Positions 17,028-26,810 of a stretch of DNA of 64,000 bases are shown one piece after another. Numbering within the stretch: position 1 is the first letter of the stretch; each line of letters starts with the position of its first letter. The notes below the pieces were generated by a model. It saw only the letters and a list, made by a program, of their open reading frames with translations, was not told the DNA's origin and did no database searches. A program made the translations under genes and the position numbers. Origin of the DNA: Verrucomicrobiia bacterium DG1235 (GTDB lineage Bacteria > Verrucomicrobiota > Verrucomicrobiia > Opitutales > Opitutaceae); assembly GCA_000155695.1 (NCBI GenBank), contig DS990592.1:1264556-1328555 (forward strand). The letters run 5' to 3'.

Positions 17028-18461
17028 CTAGCTCTCAAATCCTCCTCCGAGAGCTAGGTAAAGATCGATGCGGCTTTGTATCCGCTGATTGGCTACTTGA
17101 ATGTAGGAACGCTGGGCGCTGATGGATCGGCGAACTGAATCGAGCACCGTTGTGATATCTGTCAACCCGCTGGAATACTCGTCCCAAGCCAGCTTCTCCG
17201 CCTCGACCGACTCGAAAGCCGCGACCTTCAAGGCCTCGTAGTCAATCGCGTAGGAGTCCTGATACGACAAGGCGTTCTCCACCTCGCGAAACGCAGTAAG
17301 CACCGTCTGCGCGTAGCTTGCCAGATTCTGCTCGTACTGAGCGCGCGAGCGGCGGTAGTTGGCCTTGAGGCGACCACCCTGAAAAAGCGTCTGCGCCACG
17401 CCCAAGGACTGACTCCAAATCCGCTCCTCAACGATTTCGAAAATATCCGAAAGCTCTCCGACGCTCGTGCCTCGGCTGAGATTAAGATCGATGCTGGGCA
17501 ACCGAGCCTTACTGGATTCAAACCGACGCTGCTCCGCAGCCGCGAGGCGACGCTCCGCAGCGATGATGTCCGGACGACGCAACAATAGCTCCGAGGGAAG
17601 TCCAGCAGGGATTCCTTCGCTCAACTCCGGAAAGGTGGACACCACATCGATCTCGTTTTTCGGATAGCGGCCGAGCAAAGTCTCCAGATTGCGAATGGCC
17701 GCGTCGCGACTCCGACGGCGCTGCTCAAGCGAACTTTTGCTCGACGCCAGATTCGCGCGGATCAGCCGCACATCCAGCGCTCGAGCGATACCGCTGGCAA
17801 AATTTTCCTCCACGATCCGAGAACTCTCGCTCAAGGCATCCAGAATCCGCAACTCAAGCTCGTACTGCTGGTTGGCCTCCACCGCAGCGTACCAAGCCTT
17901 GGCCACTCGCGCCGCGATCGAAAGTCGAGCCGCCTCGTAGTCCGCGATCGCCGCTTCCGCATCCGCAAGTTCCGCCCGGTAGCCGTTGCGAAGCTTCCCC
18001 CAAAGATCGATCTCCCAACTAAAACGGGCGTTGAGCCCATACGACTCGTTGTAGGCTGTCTGCGAGACGCCGGATGCCGAGCTTCGACGAGACTTGTTTC
18101 CGCTGCCCGACAAATTCAGCGTCGGCCAAATATCGCTTCGGTTCGCGGTCGTGCCCGCGAGCGAAGCGTCCAAACGAGCCCCCGCTACGCGTAGGTCATA
18201 GTTAAACTCGAGACTCTCCGCTATGATCGCCTGCAAACGCGGATCGCCGAAATCGTCCGTCCACCCAGCCGACTCGAAAGTCTCCCCTCCTCCCCACGCC
18301 TCCGACCAAGAGACCGGCACTTCCGCCTCCAGCGAGGCCAAGCGGGAATCCGGAGAACTGACGCACGCTGACAGACCGAGCGCGAACAGAGCTAGGAGCG
18401 CGCCCGTTGCGGCTTGCTGCTTTGGAAAATGAAATCGTGAGGGATTGGGCCGAGGTGGCAT
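17028..18461 (-). CDS. RND efflux outer-membrane channel lipoprotein (NodT/TolC family), system 1
   Basis: 477 residues from the ATG at 18461; a basic start and hydrophobic core end in a lipobox (LGLSAC), giving lipid attachment at the Cys. Two TolC-type repeats follow, with the characteristic SWEIDLWGKLRNGYRAELADAEA, LLGRYPKNEIDVV and LPSELLLRRPDIIAAERRLAAAE motifs. It forms the outer-membrane exit duct. The frame is open for 59 further residues upstream, but those lack signal-peptide character. This is the first gene of the minus-strand efflux operon, whose start faces the TetR gene across 248 bp. Confidence 0.93.
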   Translation of the reverse strand: MPPRPNPSRFHFPKQQAATGALLALFALGLSACVSSPDSRLASLEAEVPVSWSEAWGGGETFESAGWTDDFGDPRLQAIIAESLEFNYDLRVAGARLDASLAGTTANRSDIWPTLNLSGSGNKSRRSSASGVSQTAYNESYGLNARFSWEIDLWGKLRNGYRAELADAEAAIADYEAARLSIAARVAKAWYAAVEANQQYELELRILDALSESSRIVEENFASGIARALDVRLIRANLASSKSSLEQRRRSRDAAIRNLETLLGRYPKNEIDVVSTFPELSEGIPAGLPSELLLRRPDIIAAERRLAAAEQRRFESSKARLPSIDLNLSRGTSVGELSDIFEIVEERIWSQSLGVAQTLFQGGRLKANYRRSRAQYEQNLASYAQTVLTAFREVENALSYQDSYAIDYEALKVAAFESVEAEKLAWDEYSSGLTDITTVLDSVRRSISAQRSYIQVANQRIQSRIDLYLALGGGFES

Positions 18462-18672
18462 GTCTGGAAAACGGATCTGTACGAGTTGTTTGTTTACAAG
18501 AACGCAAAGAGACGACATCGCGCCGCATCTTTGCAATCCATCCCTTCCCGCAGTGGAAACGGACAGAACGTTCAGTCGAATTCCACAAGTAAGTCTAACT
18601 ATCGAATTAAATCCCTTTTTCCGGATCAGAAAGAGCATGAGTTAAAACGACCGAGACTTTCAACTTGCATGA

Positions 18673-18692
18673 ATTCAAACAAACGTTTGAAT
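18673..18692. promoter_or_regulatory. 20-bp inverted repeat, candidate TetR operator
   Basis: ATTCAAAC, a 4-base spacer (AAAC), then GTTTGAAT: perfect 8-bp arms. It ends 17 bp before the ATG at 18710 of the TetR gene and lies in the space between the two divergent efflux operons. Site length and position are typical of TetR-family operators. If it is the operator it argues against a TetR start at 18665, which would put the site inside the coding region. Confidence 0.6.
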
Positions 18693-18709
18693 CGTGCGTC
18701 ACCAAACGG

Positions 18710-19378
18710 ATGAACAAAACCCAGATCAAGCTAATAGATGCGGCTGAAAGGGAATTTGCCGAACATGGATTTCACGGCGCGTCCATACGAGACATCACCT
18801 CACGAGCGGGAGCAAACATCGCCGCCGTCAACTACCACTTCGGCTCGAAGGAAACGCTGTTTATCGAAATGGTCCGCCGACGCGTCGAGCCCATCAATGC
18901 CATCCGCTTCAGTCGTCTCGACAAAGCGCTCGCCGAAAGCGGAGGCGCTCCCTTGGAGATTCGAGAGATCGTCGACATCCTTGTCCGCCCCATGGTCGAA
19001 GCCTACCTCCAGCAGAAACAAGACAACGATTCGGGCAACAAATACTTCCTGCGCGCCATGGGGCGCGGCATGGCCGAAGAAACCCAATTCATGTCCGCCC
19101 TCCACCAGGACATTCTCGCCGAACTCATAAAACGATTTCGCTTTGAGCTCAGCCGAAGCCTAGCCGACATCCCCTCGCACATGATTCAACTCTGCTTCGC
19201 TTACTTAGGAAGCACCCTCAGCGGCGTCATGCTCCGGAAGCGCCGCGACGACAACGACACCAGCAGTATCGAATTTATGGATGCAGACCACCTAGTGAAC
19301 TTCCTGACCGGCGGCTTGCAGGCGGTCGTCAGCGAACACCGGAACACAGTTCCGCAAAACTCTGAAAACGCGCCATGA
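18710..19378 (+). CDS. TetR-family transcriptional regulator of the efflux operons
   Basis: 222 residues. The N-terminal helix-turn-helix is textbook: MNKTQIKLIDAAEREFAEHG, FHGASIRDITSRAGANIAAVNYHFGSKETLFIEM. The C-terminal part is a CerR/DUF1956-like ligand domain (RRVEPINAIRFSRLDKAL, then FLRAMGRGMAEE). It is the first gene of the plus-strand efflux operon: its stop overlaps the next start (ATGA). It most likely represses its own operon, and perhaps the divergent one, and releases DNA on binding a pumped compound. Start choice: the ATG at 18710 rather than an upstream ATG at 18668, because an inverted repeat lies between them. Confidence 0.9.
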   Translation: MNKTQIKLIDAAEREFAEHGFHGASIRDITSRAGANIAAVNYHFGSKETLFIEMVRRRVEPINAIRFSRLDKALAESGGAPLEIREIVDILVRPMVEAYLQQKQDNDSGNKYFLRAMGRGMAEETQFMSALHQDILAELIKRFRFELSRSLADIPSHMIQLCFAYLGSTLSGVMLRKRRDDNDTSSIEFMDADHLVNFLTGGLQAVVSEHRNTVPQNSENAP

Positions 19379-20757
19379 AACCGAGCCTTCGAATCGGAAC
19401 CTGCGCAGCATTCACCCTGCTCCTTGCCGCGTGCGACACGACGCGCCAAATCCAACCGCCAACGGAGATCGACGCTCTCGTTCCCGATACATGGAGAGAA
19501 GAAGCCGGATCCACCCTCTCTCGCGACTGGATAGACAGCTTCAGCTCTCCAACCCTCACAGAGCTCATAGCCGATGCCGAACAAAACAATTTCGGCCTCG
19601 AAGCTGCCTACCAGCGAACGCGCGCCGCTGAAGCTGCCGCTCGCATTTCTGGCTCCCTACGCCTGCCCAGCCTCAATGCCGGACTGCGCTCTAGTAGAGC
19701 TCAGACAATGGCAAGCTTCTCACCGCCAACTTCCATCGAAACCGAGAGCCATGCCCTAAGTCTTAGCGCTCGATGGGAAGTAGACCTTTGGAATCGACTC
19801 GGCCAAGAACACCTCGCTTCCCGATCAGAGTATCAGGCTAGCCAATACGATTTCGAATCCCTTCGTCTTTCCCTCGCGAGCCAAGTGGCCAAAGCATGGT
19901 TCAACGCCATCGAAGCCCACGCCCAATACGAGCTCGCCACCGCAAGCGCCGAAAGCTTCGAAACAAACCTAGCCACGCTCGAACGCCGCTACTCTCGCGG
20001 TCTTGTCGACGCATTCGACCTCAGACTCACCCGAGCACAAGCCTCCTCGAGCCGCGCAAACGCCGTGCGGCGTCGCAGTCAGATGGATACCACGATTCGA
20101 AATCTGGAAACGCTGCTCGGACGCTATCCCTCAGCGACACTGCTCGCCACTGGCGAACTGCCCGAACTCGGCAACACGCCTCCAGCCGGTCTGCCTTCCG
20201 AGCTCCTCACTCGACGCCCAGACGTGCTCGCTCAGCAGAATCGCCTAATCGCGGCGCTCGCCTTAGAAAAATCCGCCAAACGTAATTGGCTGCCTAGCTT
20301 GGCTCTCACTGCCTCCGACGGCACCCTTTCACCTGATTTCTCCAATCTGCTCGAAAAGGATTTCAACGTCTGGTCTCTCGCGGGAGACGTAAGCGCAGCC
20401 CTCTTCCAAAGCGGACGTCTCAAAGCCCAGCGTGATCAGCTAAATGCAAACCAGCTGTCACAACTCGCTCAATACAAGGACCTCGTGCTGCGAGCCTTCC
20501 GCGAAGTCGAAACCGCGCTCCGCTCGGAAACCGACTTGTCCGACCTCGAAACGCAAACGCAAATCGCAGCCGACGAAAACCGCAGCGCCGAAGAACAGGC
20601 ATGGCGGCTCTACGAGCGCGGGCTGGTTGACATAACCACCGTGCTCGACGCGGAGCGACGCTCTTTCGAAGCCCGCAGCCAACTTATATCCATCCGAAAC
20701 CAACGCCTGCAAAATCGCATCAACTTGCACGTCGCCCTTGGCGGAAACCTAGATTGA
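19375..20757 (+). CDS. RND efflux outer-membrane channel lipoprotein (NodT/TolC family), system 2
   Basis: 460 residues with a short lipoprotein signal (FTLLLAAC, lipid Cys at about 20). The same motifs as the channel at 17028 are present: ARWEVDLWNRLGQEHLASRSEYQA, LLGRYPSATLLATGELPELG, LPSELLTRRPDVLAQQNRLIAA and RGLVDITTVLDAERRSFEARSQLISIRNQRLQ near the end. The two channels are clearly paralogous. The start overlaps the TetR stop by 4 bp, implying translational coupling between regulator and channel. Confidence 0.93.
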   Translation: MKPSLRIGTCAAFTLLLAACDTTRQIQPPTEIDALVPDTWREEAGSTLSRDWIDSFSSPTLTELIADAEQNNFGLEAAYQRTRAAEAAARISGSLRLPSLNAGLRSSRAQTMASFSPPTSIETESHALSLSARWEVDLWNRLGQEHLASRSEYQASQYDFESLRLSLASQVAKAWFNAIEAHAQYELATASAESFETNLATLERRYSRGLVDAFDLRLTRAQASSSRANAVRRRSQMDTTIRNLETLLGRYPSATLLATGELPELGNTPPAGLPSELLTRRPDVLAQQNRLIAALALEKSAKRNWLPSLALTASDGTLSPDFSNLLEKDFNVWSLAGDVSAALFQSGRLKAQRDQLNANQLSQLAQYKDLVLRAFREVETALRSETDLSDLETQTQIAADENRSAEEQAWRLYERGLVDITTVLDAERRSFEARSQLISIRNQRLQNRINLHVALGGNLD

Positions 20758-20803
20758 AAGAACCGCCTGTATTCGGAAATCAACTCCAACGAACGAATCT
20801 ACC

Positions 20804-22060
20804 ATGAACGACGAATTCGACCGACCTCCCTTCTTCGAATGGCTTTGCTTTTATGTGCTGCCCCCGCTTGTCGCAGTCGCCCTCCTTGCAGGCGGCATTC
20901 TCGCCCTGGCCAAAAAAATGCAAAAGCCGCCAGAGCTAAACGAACCGGTCCGCGTGCTCCCCTCGGTTGAAACCATGATCGCCCACTCGCAGGCAATCAA
21001 AGTCGAGATCGAAACCCAAGGCACCGTGCAAGCCCTCACGCAAACCACCCTCATCGCCGAAGTATCCGGCCGCGTGGAAAGCATCTCTCCCTCCCTCTTC
21101 GCCGGAGGATTCTTCCGAAAGGGCGACTTGCTCGTACAAGTAGATCCCATCGAATACGAAGCTGCCCTAGCGTCATCAAAAAGTCGATACGCAGAGGCCC
21201 AACTCGCTTACCAACAGGAAAAGGAACTCGCCGACCAGGCCGCCGATGACTGGAAGCAAATGGGCAACAGCGCCGAACCAAGCGAGCTCGTGCTTCGCAA
21301 GCCTCAGCTCGCCCGAGCGAAGGCCAACCTCGAAGCCGCCCGAGCCGCCGTTCGCATCGCCGAACGAGATCTTTCCCGAACCCGCGTGCTCGCGCCCTAC
21401 GACGGACGCGTGCAGCAGAAATTCATAGACATCGGTCAGAGCATAAACGCCCGATCAAGCCAAGTTGCCACGATCTACTCCGTCGACGCCGCTGAAATCC
21501 GTCTGCCGATTTCCTCGAACCAGATGCGCTACATCGAGATTCCCGAAACCTACAGAGACGGAGTGTCGACAACTGCGAACACCAAAGTCCTCATCGAAGC
21601 CAGCTATGGAGGCAAGACCTACCAATGGGACGGATTTCTCGACCGATCAGAAGGCGCCATCGATCCGCAGACCCGACTCCTCTACGTCGTAGCTCGCGTA
21701 AACGACCCCTACGCACGATCCGAATCAAGTGATCGCCCTCCGCTAAAAGTTGGCACCTTCGTCACCGCGAAAATACAGGGGGAGACCATCGAAGACGCTT
21801 TTGAAATCCCCCGTAAAGCCCTCCGCGAAAACGACACCGTTTACGTCGTCAGCGACGAAGAACGCCTGGAAATCCGCCCCGTTTCCGTCTATCAAAGAGG
21901 CACCGAACACGCCCTCCTCACCGACGGACTCAAGTCGGGAGACCGGATCTGCCTGACTCCGCTTCAATACGTCGTCGATGGCATGGAAGTCACTATCGAA
22001 GGAGCTGACAGCAGCGACACGGATAAACTGGCCACCAATGAGACAGCCGGAAATTCCTAG
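20804..22060 (+). CDS. RND efflux periplasmic adaptor (HlyD/AcrA family), system 2
   Basis: 418 residues. One N-terminal membrane helix (LPPLVAVALLAGGILALA), the lipoyl halves (LIAEVSGRVESISPSLFAGG and TRVLAPYDGRVQQKFIDIGQ), a helical hairpin between them and the barrel domain (LYVVARVNDPYARSESSDRPPLKVGTFV). It shares the phrase DRPPLKVGTFV-like with the system 1 adaptor (GRPPLKVGTFVQAEI), showing close relationship, but lacks that protein's 80-residue C-terminal tail. It lies 46 bp after the channel gene and 27 bp before the permease gene. Confidence 0.93.
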   Translation: MNDEFDRPPFFEWLCFYVLPPLVAVALLAGGILALAKKMQKPPELNEPVRVLPSVETMIAHSQAIKVEIETQGTVQALTQTTLIAEVSGRVESISPSLFAGGFFRKGDLLVQVDPIEYEAALASSKSRYAEAQLAYQQEKELADQAADDWKQMGNSAEPSELVLRKPQLARAKANLEAARAAVRIAERDLSRTRVLAPYDGRVQQKFIDIGQSINARSSQVATIYSVDAAEIRLPISSNQMRYIEIPETYRDGVSTTANTKVLIEASYGGKTYQWDGFLDRSEGAIDPQTRLLYVVARVNDPYARSESSDRPPLKVGTFVTAKIQGETIEDAFEIPRKALRENDTVYVVSDEERLEIRPVSVYQRGTEHALLTDGLKSGDRICLTPLQYVVDGMEVTIEGADSSDTDKLATNETAGNS

Positions 22061-22087
22061 TTTGTAACCAATTATTCACTACGAATC

Positions 22088-25000
22088 ATGATTGCTTGGT
22101 TTACTAAAAACGGTGTCGCCGCGAATCTGATGATGTTCGTTTTCATCATCGCTGGACTCGGAGCGGTCGCGACCACAAAGCGCGAACTCTTCCCAGACTT
22201 CTCCTTGGACATGATCACCATCCGCGTGCCCTTCCTCGGAGCCTCGCCAGAAGATGTCGAGGAGCTCGTGATCGTACGCATCGAAGAGGCCCTGCAAGGC
22301 GTAAACGGGATAAAAGAAATCAACTCTGTCGCTACCGAAGGCTACGGGTCCGTAACCGTGACCGTCGACAAGGGCTACAGCGCCTCGCGTCTCAACGACG
22401 ACATAAAGACTCGAGTCGACGCCATTCCGAGTTTTCCCGAAAACACCGAACGCCCCATCATCGAAGAAATCCTGATTCCCAAGGACGTCATCCGAGTCTC
22501 CATCTACGGCGACGCCAGCGAATCTGAAATCAAGAAGATGGCCCGCCGCGTACGCGACGAGCTCGTCGAAATCAACGGCATCAGCCAGGCCCTCGTCCAA
22601 GGAGCTCGCGACTACGAGGTATCGATCGAAGTATCCGAAAACGCACTACGCAACTATCGACTGACCTTCGACCAAGTCGTAAACGCGGTGCGCTCCAACT
22701 CCATCGACATGCCGGGCGGCACCATCAAGGCCCAAGGCGGTGAGATTCAGCTCCGCACCAAAGAGCAAGCCTACCGGGGAGACGACTTCGCCGACATCGT
22801 TCTTCTGACCAGCCCCGATGGAGCGAAGGTCTACCTCAAGGACATTGCTGCCATAAGAGACGGCTTCGCCGAGCAGGACATCGCCACCCGCTTCAACGGC
22901 AAGCCATCCACCGACGTTCTCGTCCGAGAAGTCGGAGACGAAAATCCCCTACAAATTTCCCGAGACGTCTACGACTACGTTGACAGAGCCATGGAAACCT
23001 GGGTGCCCGAAGGCGTTTACCTAGAGGCCTGGGCCGACTCCTCCTACTACCTACAAGGGCGCATCGATATGCTGCTGAAGAACGGACTGATCGGATTCAT
23101 TCTCGTCCTGGTCTCTCTCACGATCTTCTTGCGTCCAACCCTAGCGATCTTCGTGGCGATAGGCATCCCAGTCAGCTTCCTCGCCACCCTCGCCGTCGGA
23201 CCCTTCGTAGGCATCTCAATCAACCTGCTTTCGCTCTTCGCCTTTATTCTCGTGCTCGGCATCGTGGTGGATGACGCGATCGTTGTAGGCGAAAGCGTGT
23301 TTACGGAATTTCAGAAAGGTGGTCCTGGCGTTCAGAGCGCAATCCTTGGCACCCATCGCGTATCCACTCCGGTAACCTTCGCGGTTATCACCACCATGGT
23401 CGCCTTCATCCCCATCTTCATGCTGCCGGGTACCATCGGCAAATTTATGGGAGTCATCCCATTCGTCGTCATTCCCACCCTCGCCTTCTCGCTTGTGCAG
23501 AGCAAGTTGGTCCTGCCCTACCACCTTTCTCTTTGCCACGTCGGAGACAAGCACGCCCGCGGCAAACTCAACTGGTTCTCTCGCATGCAACGGGCTATCT
23601 CGGACGGACTCGAGCGCTTCATAGAAACGCGCTACCGACCGATTATCACATTCGCGGTCAAGTGGCGCTACTACACCCTTTCGACCTTCATCCTCTTTCT
23701 CGTCATCGCCATCGCTCTGCCCGTATCAGGCGTGATTCGATTCGTGTTTTTCCCCTCCGTCCCCTCTGACTACCTTTCCATGGGCCTAACTATGATCGAA
23801 GGCACGCCGTTTTCCGAAACGGAACGGGCCCTAAAACGCATCGAAGACGCCCTAGAGGAGATCCGAGCCGAAGACGCCGCCAAAGGCCTGATCGATCCCG
23901 TCAAAAACAAGGCAGTATTCCTCGGTTCCCAACCGAACTCGGGCGGACCGGGCGGCGGAGCGGGCGCCTCCTCGGGAAGCAACGTCGCCTCTATTATACT
24001 TGAGCTCGCGAAAAGCGAAGTGAGCGACTCGAACGCCACCGAGATTGGCGAACGCTGGCGGGCCAAAATCGGCGAGATCCCCGGAGCCCGACGTCTCAAC
24101 GTACAATCAAGCGCCAGCGGTCCAGTCGGCCTCCCCGTCGACGTGCGATTGACCGGACGCGACTTCACCCAACTCAAGGCGGCCTCCCTAGAGATCCAAG
24201 AAAAGCTCAAGGAAGTCACCGGACTCTTCGATATCAGAGACAACTACTCGGAAGGAAAGCGGGAGCTTAAAATTAGACTCAACGAAAACGCTCGCGCCCT
24301 CGGCATCAACGCCTTCGACCTCGGGCGACAAGTTCGCAACGCCTTCTACGGGGCCGAAGTCCAACGCGTCCAGCGCGACAAGGAAGACGTCAAAATCATG
24401 GTCCGGTACCCGCGCTCCGACCGCGAGTCTCTAGGCAATTTCGAAAACATGCGCATCGTCGCTCCAAACGGAGCCCGTATCCCCATTTCAGAAGTCGCCG
24501 AGCTCGAAATGGGCATGGGCTACCCCGCTATTACGAGACTGGACCGCAACCGCGTCATCAACATCCAAGCGGATGCCGACAAGCGAGCCATCACCACCAA
24601 CGAAATCAACTTCGAGGTCTACGAAGTCATTCTTCCGGAAATACTGGCCAAATACCCAGGCGTCACACCAGCCATCGGCGGCGAGGCCAAAGACCTCGCG
24701 GAGGCGGGTCCGGCCATGATTGGCGGCGCGCTCATCGTGATCGTTCTCATCTACGCTCTCCTCGCCGTGCCCTTTAAGAGCTACATCCAGCCGCTTATCG
24801 TCATCAGCGTCATCCCCTTCGGCATTGCCGGCTCCATCTTCGGACACCTCTCCGGTCCGGGCTTCAAGATTCAAGACCTCAGTCTGCTATCCATCCTGGG
24901 GATCATCGCCATGGCAGGCGTCGTGGTAAACGATTCCCTCGTTCTCGTCGACCGAGTCAATCGGCTCAGAGCGGAAGGGATGGATATGCACAAAGCTGTC

Positions 25001-25258
25001 ATCAACGGCGGACAACAACGCTTCCGAGCCATCCTGCTCACCTCGATCACTACCTTCGCCGGATTGATGCCAATCATGTTCGAGACGAGCCTGCAGGCCC
25101 AGTTCCTGATCCCGATGGCGACATCGCTGGCTTTTGGCGTAGCCTTCGCCACCTTCATCACCCTGCTTCTCGTCCCCAGCATCTACCTGATTCTCGAGGA
25201 CTTTAAGTGGATCGTGTGCGCTTGGTGGCGCGGCCTTTCCCGCGGTTTCGCCCGCTAG
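22088..25258 (+). CDS. RND efflux transporter, inner-membrane permease (system 2)
   Basis: 1056 residues. TM1 (GVAANLMMFVFIIAGLGAV), porter domain motif LGASPEDVEELVI, the TM4 aspartate pair (LGIVVDDAIVVGESVF), and C-terminal block GVVVNDSLVLVDRVNRLR and QQRFRAILLTSITTFAGLMPIMF are all intact. A Gly-rich loop (SGGPGGGAGASSGS) sits in the second periplasmic half near residue 620 and is not shared with system 1. Same proton-driven export role. Together with the genes upstream it makes a complete operon: regulator, channel, adaptor, permease. Confidence 0.95.
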   Translation: MIAWFTKNGVAANLMMFVFIIAGLGAVATTKRELFPDFSLDMITIRVPFLGASPEDVEELVIVRIEEALQGVNGIKEINSVATEGYGSVTVTVDKGYSASRLNDDIKTRVDAIPSFPENTERPIIEEILIPKDVIRVSIYGDASESEIKKMARRVRDELVEINGISQALVQGARDYEVSIEVSENALRNYRLTFDQVVNAVRSNSIDMPGGTIKAQGGEIQLRTKEQAYRGDDFADIVLLTSPDGAKVYLKDIAAIRDGFAEQDIATRFNGKPSTDVLVREVGDENPLQISRDVYDYVDRAMETWVPEGVYLEAWADSSYYLQGRIDMLLKNGLIGFILVLVSLTIFLRPTLAIFVAIGIPVSFLATLAVGPFVGISINLLSLFAFILVLGIVVDDAIVVGESVFTEFQKGGPGVQSAILGTHRVSTPVTFAVITTMVAFIPIFMLPGTIGKFMGVIPFVVIPTLAFSLVQSKLVLPYHLSLCHVGDKHARGKLNWFSRMQRAISDGLERFIETRYRPIITFAVKWRYYTLSTFILFLVIAIALPVSGVIRFVFFPSVPSDYLSMGLTMIEGTPFSETERALKRIEDALEEIRAEDAAKGLIDPVKNKAVFLGSQPNSGGPGGGAGASSGSNVASIILELAKSEVSDSNATEIGERWRAKIGEIPGARRLNVQSSASGPVGLPVDVRLTGRDFTQLKAASLEIQEKLKEVTGLFDIRDNYSEGKRELKIRLNENARALGINAFDLGRQVRNAFYGAEVQRVQRDKEDVKIMVRYPRSDRESLGNFENMRIVAPNGARIPISEVAELEMGMGYPAITRLDRNRVINIQADADKRAITTNEINFEVYEVILPEILAKYPGVTPAIGGEAKDLAEAGPAMIGGALIVIVLIYALLAVPFKSYIQPLIVISVIPFGIAGSIFGHLSGPGFKIQDLSLLSILGIIAMAGVVVNDSLVLVDRVNRLRAEGMDMHKAVINGGQQRFRAILLTSITTFAGLMPIMFETSLQAQFLIPMATSLAFGVAFATFITLLLVPSIYLILEDFKWIVCAWWRGLSRGFAR

Positions 25259-25497
25259 AGAAATCTCCCAGCAACATCCGCAGGCCAGCTGTCTCAACAA
25301 AACCGAACCTAGAGCCTGCTATGGGGTTTCTGGCGTTTTCCCCAGAACGAAGCCCTTAACGCGCTATAGTAAGAGCACTCGCTCGCGCATGCTTGAGCTT
25401 GCCCGAGTCGTAAGGCAACTACTCTCTCTTAAGCGCAACGGCGCAGTGGAGATCAACCCTCTCATCCGTTTCACCCAACCCTACCAAATATCATCCT

Positions 25498-26571
25498 ATG
25501 GAAAAGCCCCGCGTATTGATGAAAGACGTCGCCAAAGTTGCCGGCGTCCACCAAACCACCGTTTCCCTCGCTCTTCGCAATCACCCTAGCCTTCCCAAAT
25601 CGACGCGCGAGCGAATCCAAAAGCTCGCCAACGAAATGGGCTATCGCCCGGACCCCGCCCTCTCGGCGCTCGTGGCCTACCGCCAAGCTACTAAAAACCA
25701 GCCAAGCGAACAGGTCATCGCCTGGATCATCAACGTGAAGGATCCCAAGCGAATCCGCGAGCAGCACGTGCATCGCTACCTCATGGAGGGAGCGAAAGAA
25801 CGCGCCAGCGAGCTGGGCTACAAGCTGGACACCTTCTGGTTCGGCACGGAATACAAGGACAGCAAGTCCCTCAACCGCGTCCTCAAGGCTCGCGGAATAC
25901 AGGGCGTCATTTTCGGAGCTTTCGACTACTACGACGAGCCCTTCGAACTCGACTGGGACCTCTACTCGGCCGTCAAGGTCAACCCTCTCCCGGAATCGCT
26001 CGCCTTTGACACCGTGCTCTGCAACCAGATCGACGCTGTAGGAAAAGTGATCGGCGATCTCAAGCGTATCGGCGTCGAACGCATCGGCCTCGCCGTCTCG
26101 GAATTCGAGGAAATCCACAAGCGCTTCACCTTCGCGGCCGGCTACCATACCTATCGGCGCGAAATCTCACCCGACGACTGGATCGAGCCCCACTACTTCC
26201 AGCACGGGGCCGACTACCGCGAGGACGTCATGCCCGCCACCCTGGAATGGGCTCGCAAAAACAAAATCCAGGCCATCGTCAGCAATTGGAACAATATGGA
26301 CATTGTCGCCCGCCAGCTTACCGAAGAAGGCCAGGACTGTCGCTTCGTTCCGCTCGACGCCGATAAGCGCACCCAGAAATACGGAGGCATCAACCAGGAC
26401 CACCGCGAAAACGGTCGGCGCGCCGTCGACATGGCGGTAGGCCAAATCAAGACCTTCAGACGCGGACCGGAGTCAAGCCCGTGCACCACCCTCGTCACCC
26501 CGAAACTAATCCCCATCCCTGACGAATGCCCGATAAAGGCAGAACTCGCCGAAGGGATGGTCGCCTCGTAG
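25498..26571 (+). CDS. LacI-family transcriptional regulator
   Basis: 357 residues. The DNA-binding head MKDVAKVAGVHQTTVSLALRNHPSLPKSTRERIQKLANEMGY is a canonical LacI helix-turn-helix and hinge. The rest is a periplasmic-binding-protein-like sensor (GIQGVIFGAFD, DAVGKVIGDLKRIGVERIGLAVS, GGINQDHRENGRRAVDMAVGQI). Such proteins usually repress sugar-use genes and respond to a sugar or phospho-sugar. It is a stand-alone gene here with no transporter or catabolic gene beside it, so its target is unknown. A strong terminator follows. Confidence 0.93.
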   Translation: MEKPRVLMKDVAKVAGVHQTTVSLALRNHPSLPKSTRERIQKLANEMGYRPDPALSALVAYRQATKNQPSEQVIAWIINVKDPKRIREQHVHRYLMEGAKERASELGYKLDTFWFGTEYKDSKSLNRVLKARGIQGVIFGAFDYYDEPFELDWDLYSAVKVNPLPESLAFDTVLCNQIDAVGKVIGDLKRIGVERIGLAVSEFEEIHKRFTFAAGYHTYRREISPDDWIEPHYFQHGADYREDVMPATLEWARKNKIQAIVSNWNNMDIVARQLTEEGQDCRFVPLDADKRTQKYGGINQDHRENGRRAVDMAVGQIKTFRRGPESSPCTTLVTPKLIPIPDECPIKAELAEGMVAS

Positions 26572-26610
26572 GACTCAGGCAAATCAAAGCCTCAGATCAG
26601 CCCGATTTTT

Positions 26611-26656
26611 CAACAACGCCGCTCCCGAATGCCCCGGGGCGGCGTTTGTTGTTTAA
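26611..26656 (+). terminator. Rho-independent terminator after the LacI-type gene
   Basis: CAACAACGCCGCTCC pairs with GGGGCGGCGTTTGTTG (one G-U pair and a slip), with a short loop GAATGCCCC region, followed by TTTAATAATT. It lies 40 bases after the stop codon. Confidence 0.75.
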
Positions 26657-26774
26657 TAATTCGAACTACTCCACATTCGACTAACAAGCGATTTAACCTC
26701 ATTAGAAGCACACTTGAACAGCCTATCATTCGATTAAGATTACTTTTTTTGTTCGAAGATAGTTCATTTTCTAG

Positions 26775-26802
26775 TTGAAACATCTTTGAATTACCCTATT
26801 AA
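26775..26802 (+). promoter_or_regulatory. Probable promoter of the MerR-type gene
   Basis: TTGAAA (26775-26780), 16 bp, TATTAA (26797-26802). Transcription would start about 26809, only one or two bases before the ATG at 26811, so the mRNA may be leaderless or nearly so. The AT-rich stretch upstream (26657-26770) carries four TTCGA motifs (26660, 26676, 26729, 26752) that could be regulator half-sites. Confidence 0.5.
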
Positions 26803-26810
26803 CTTCAATT

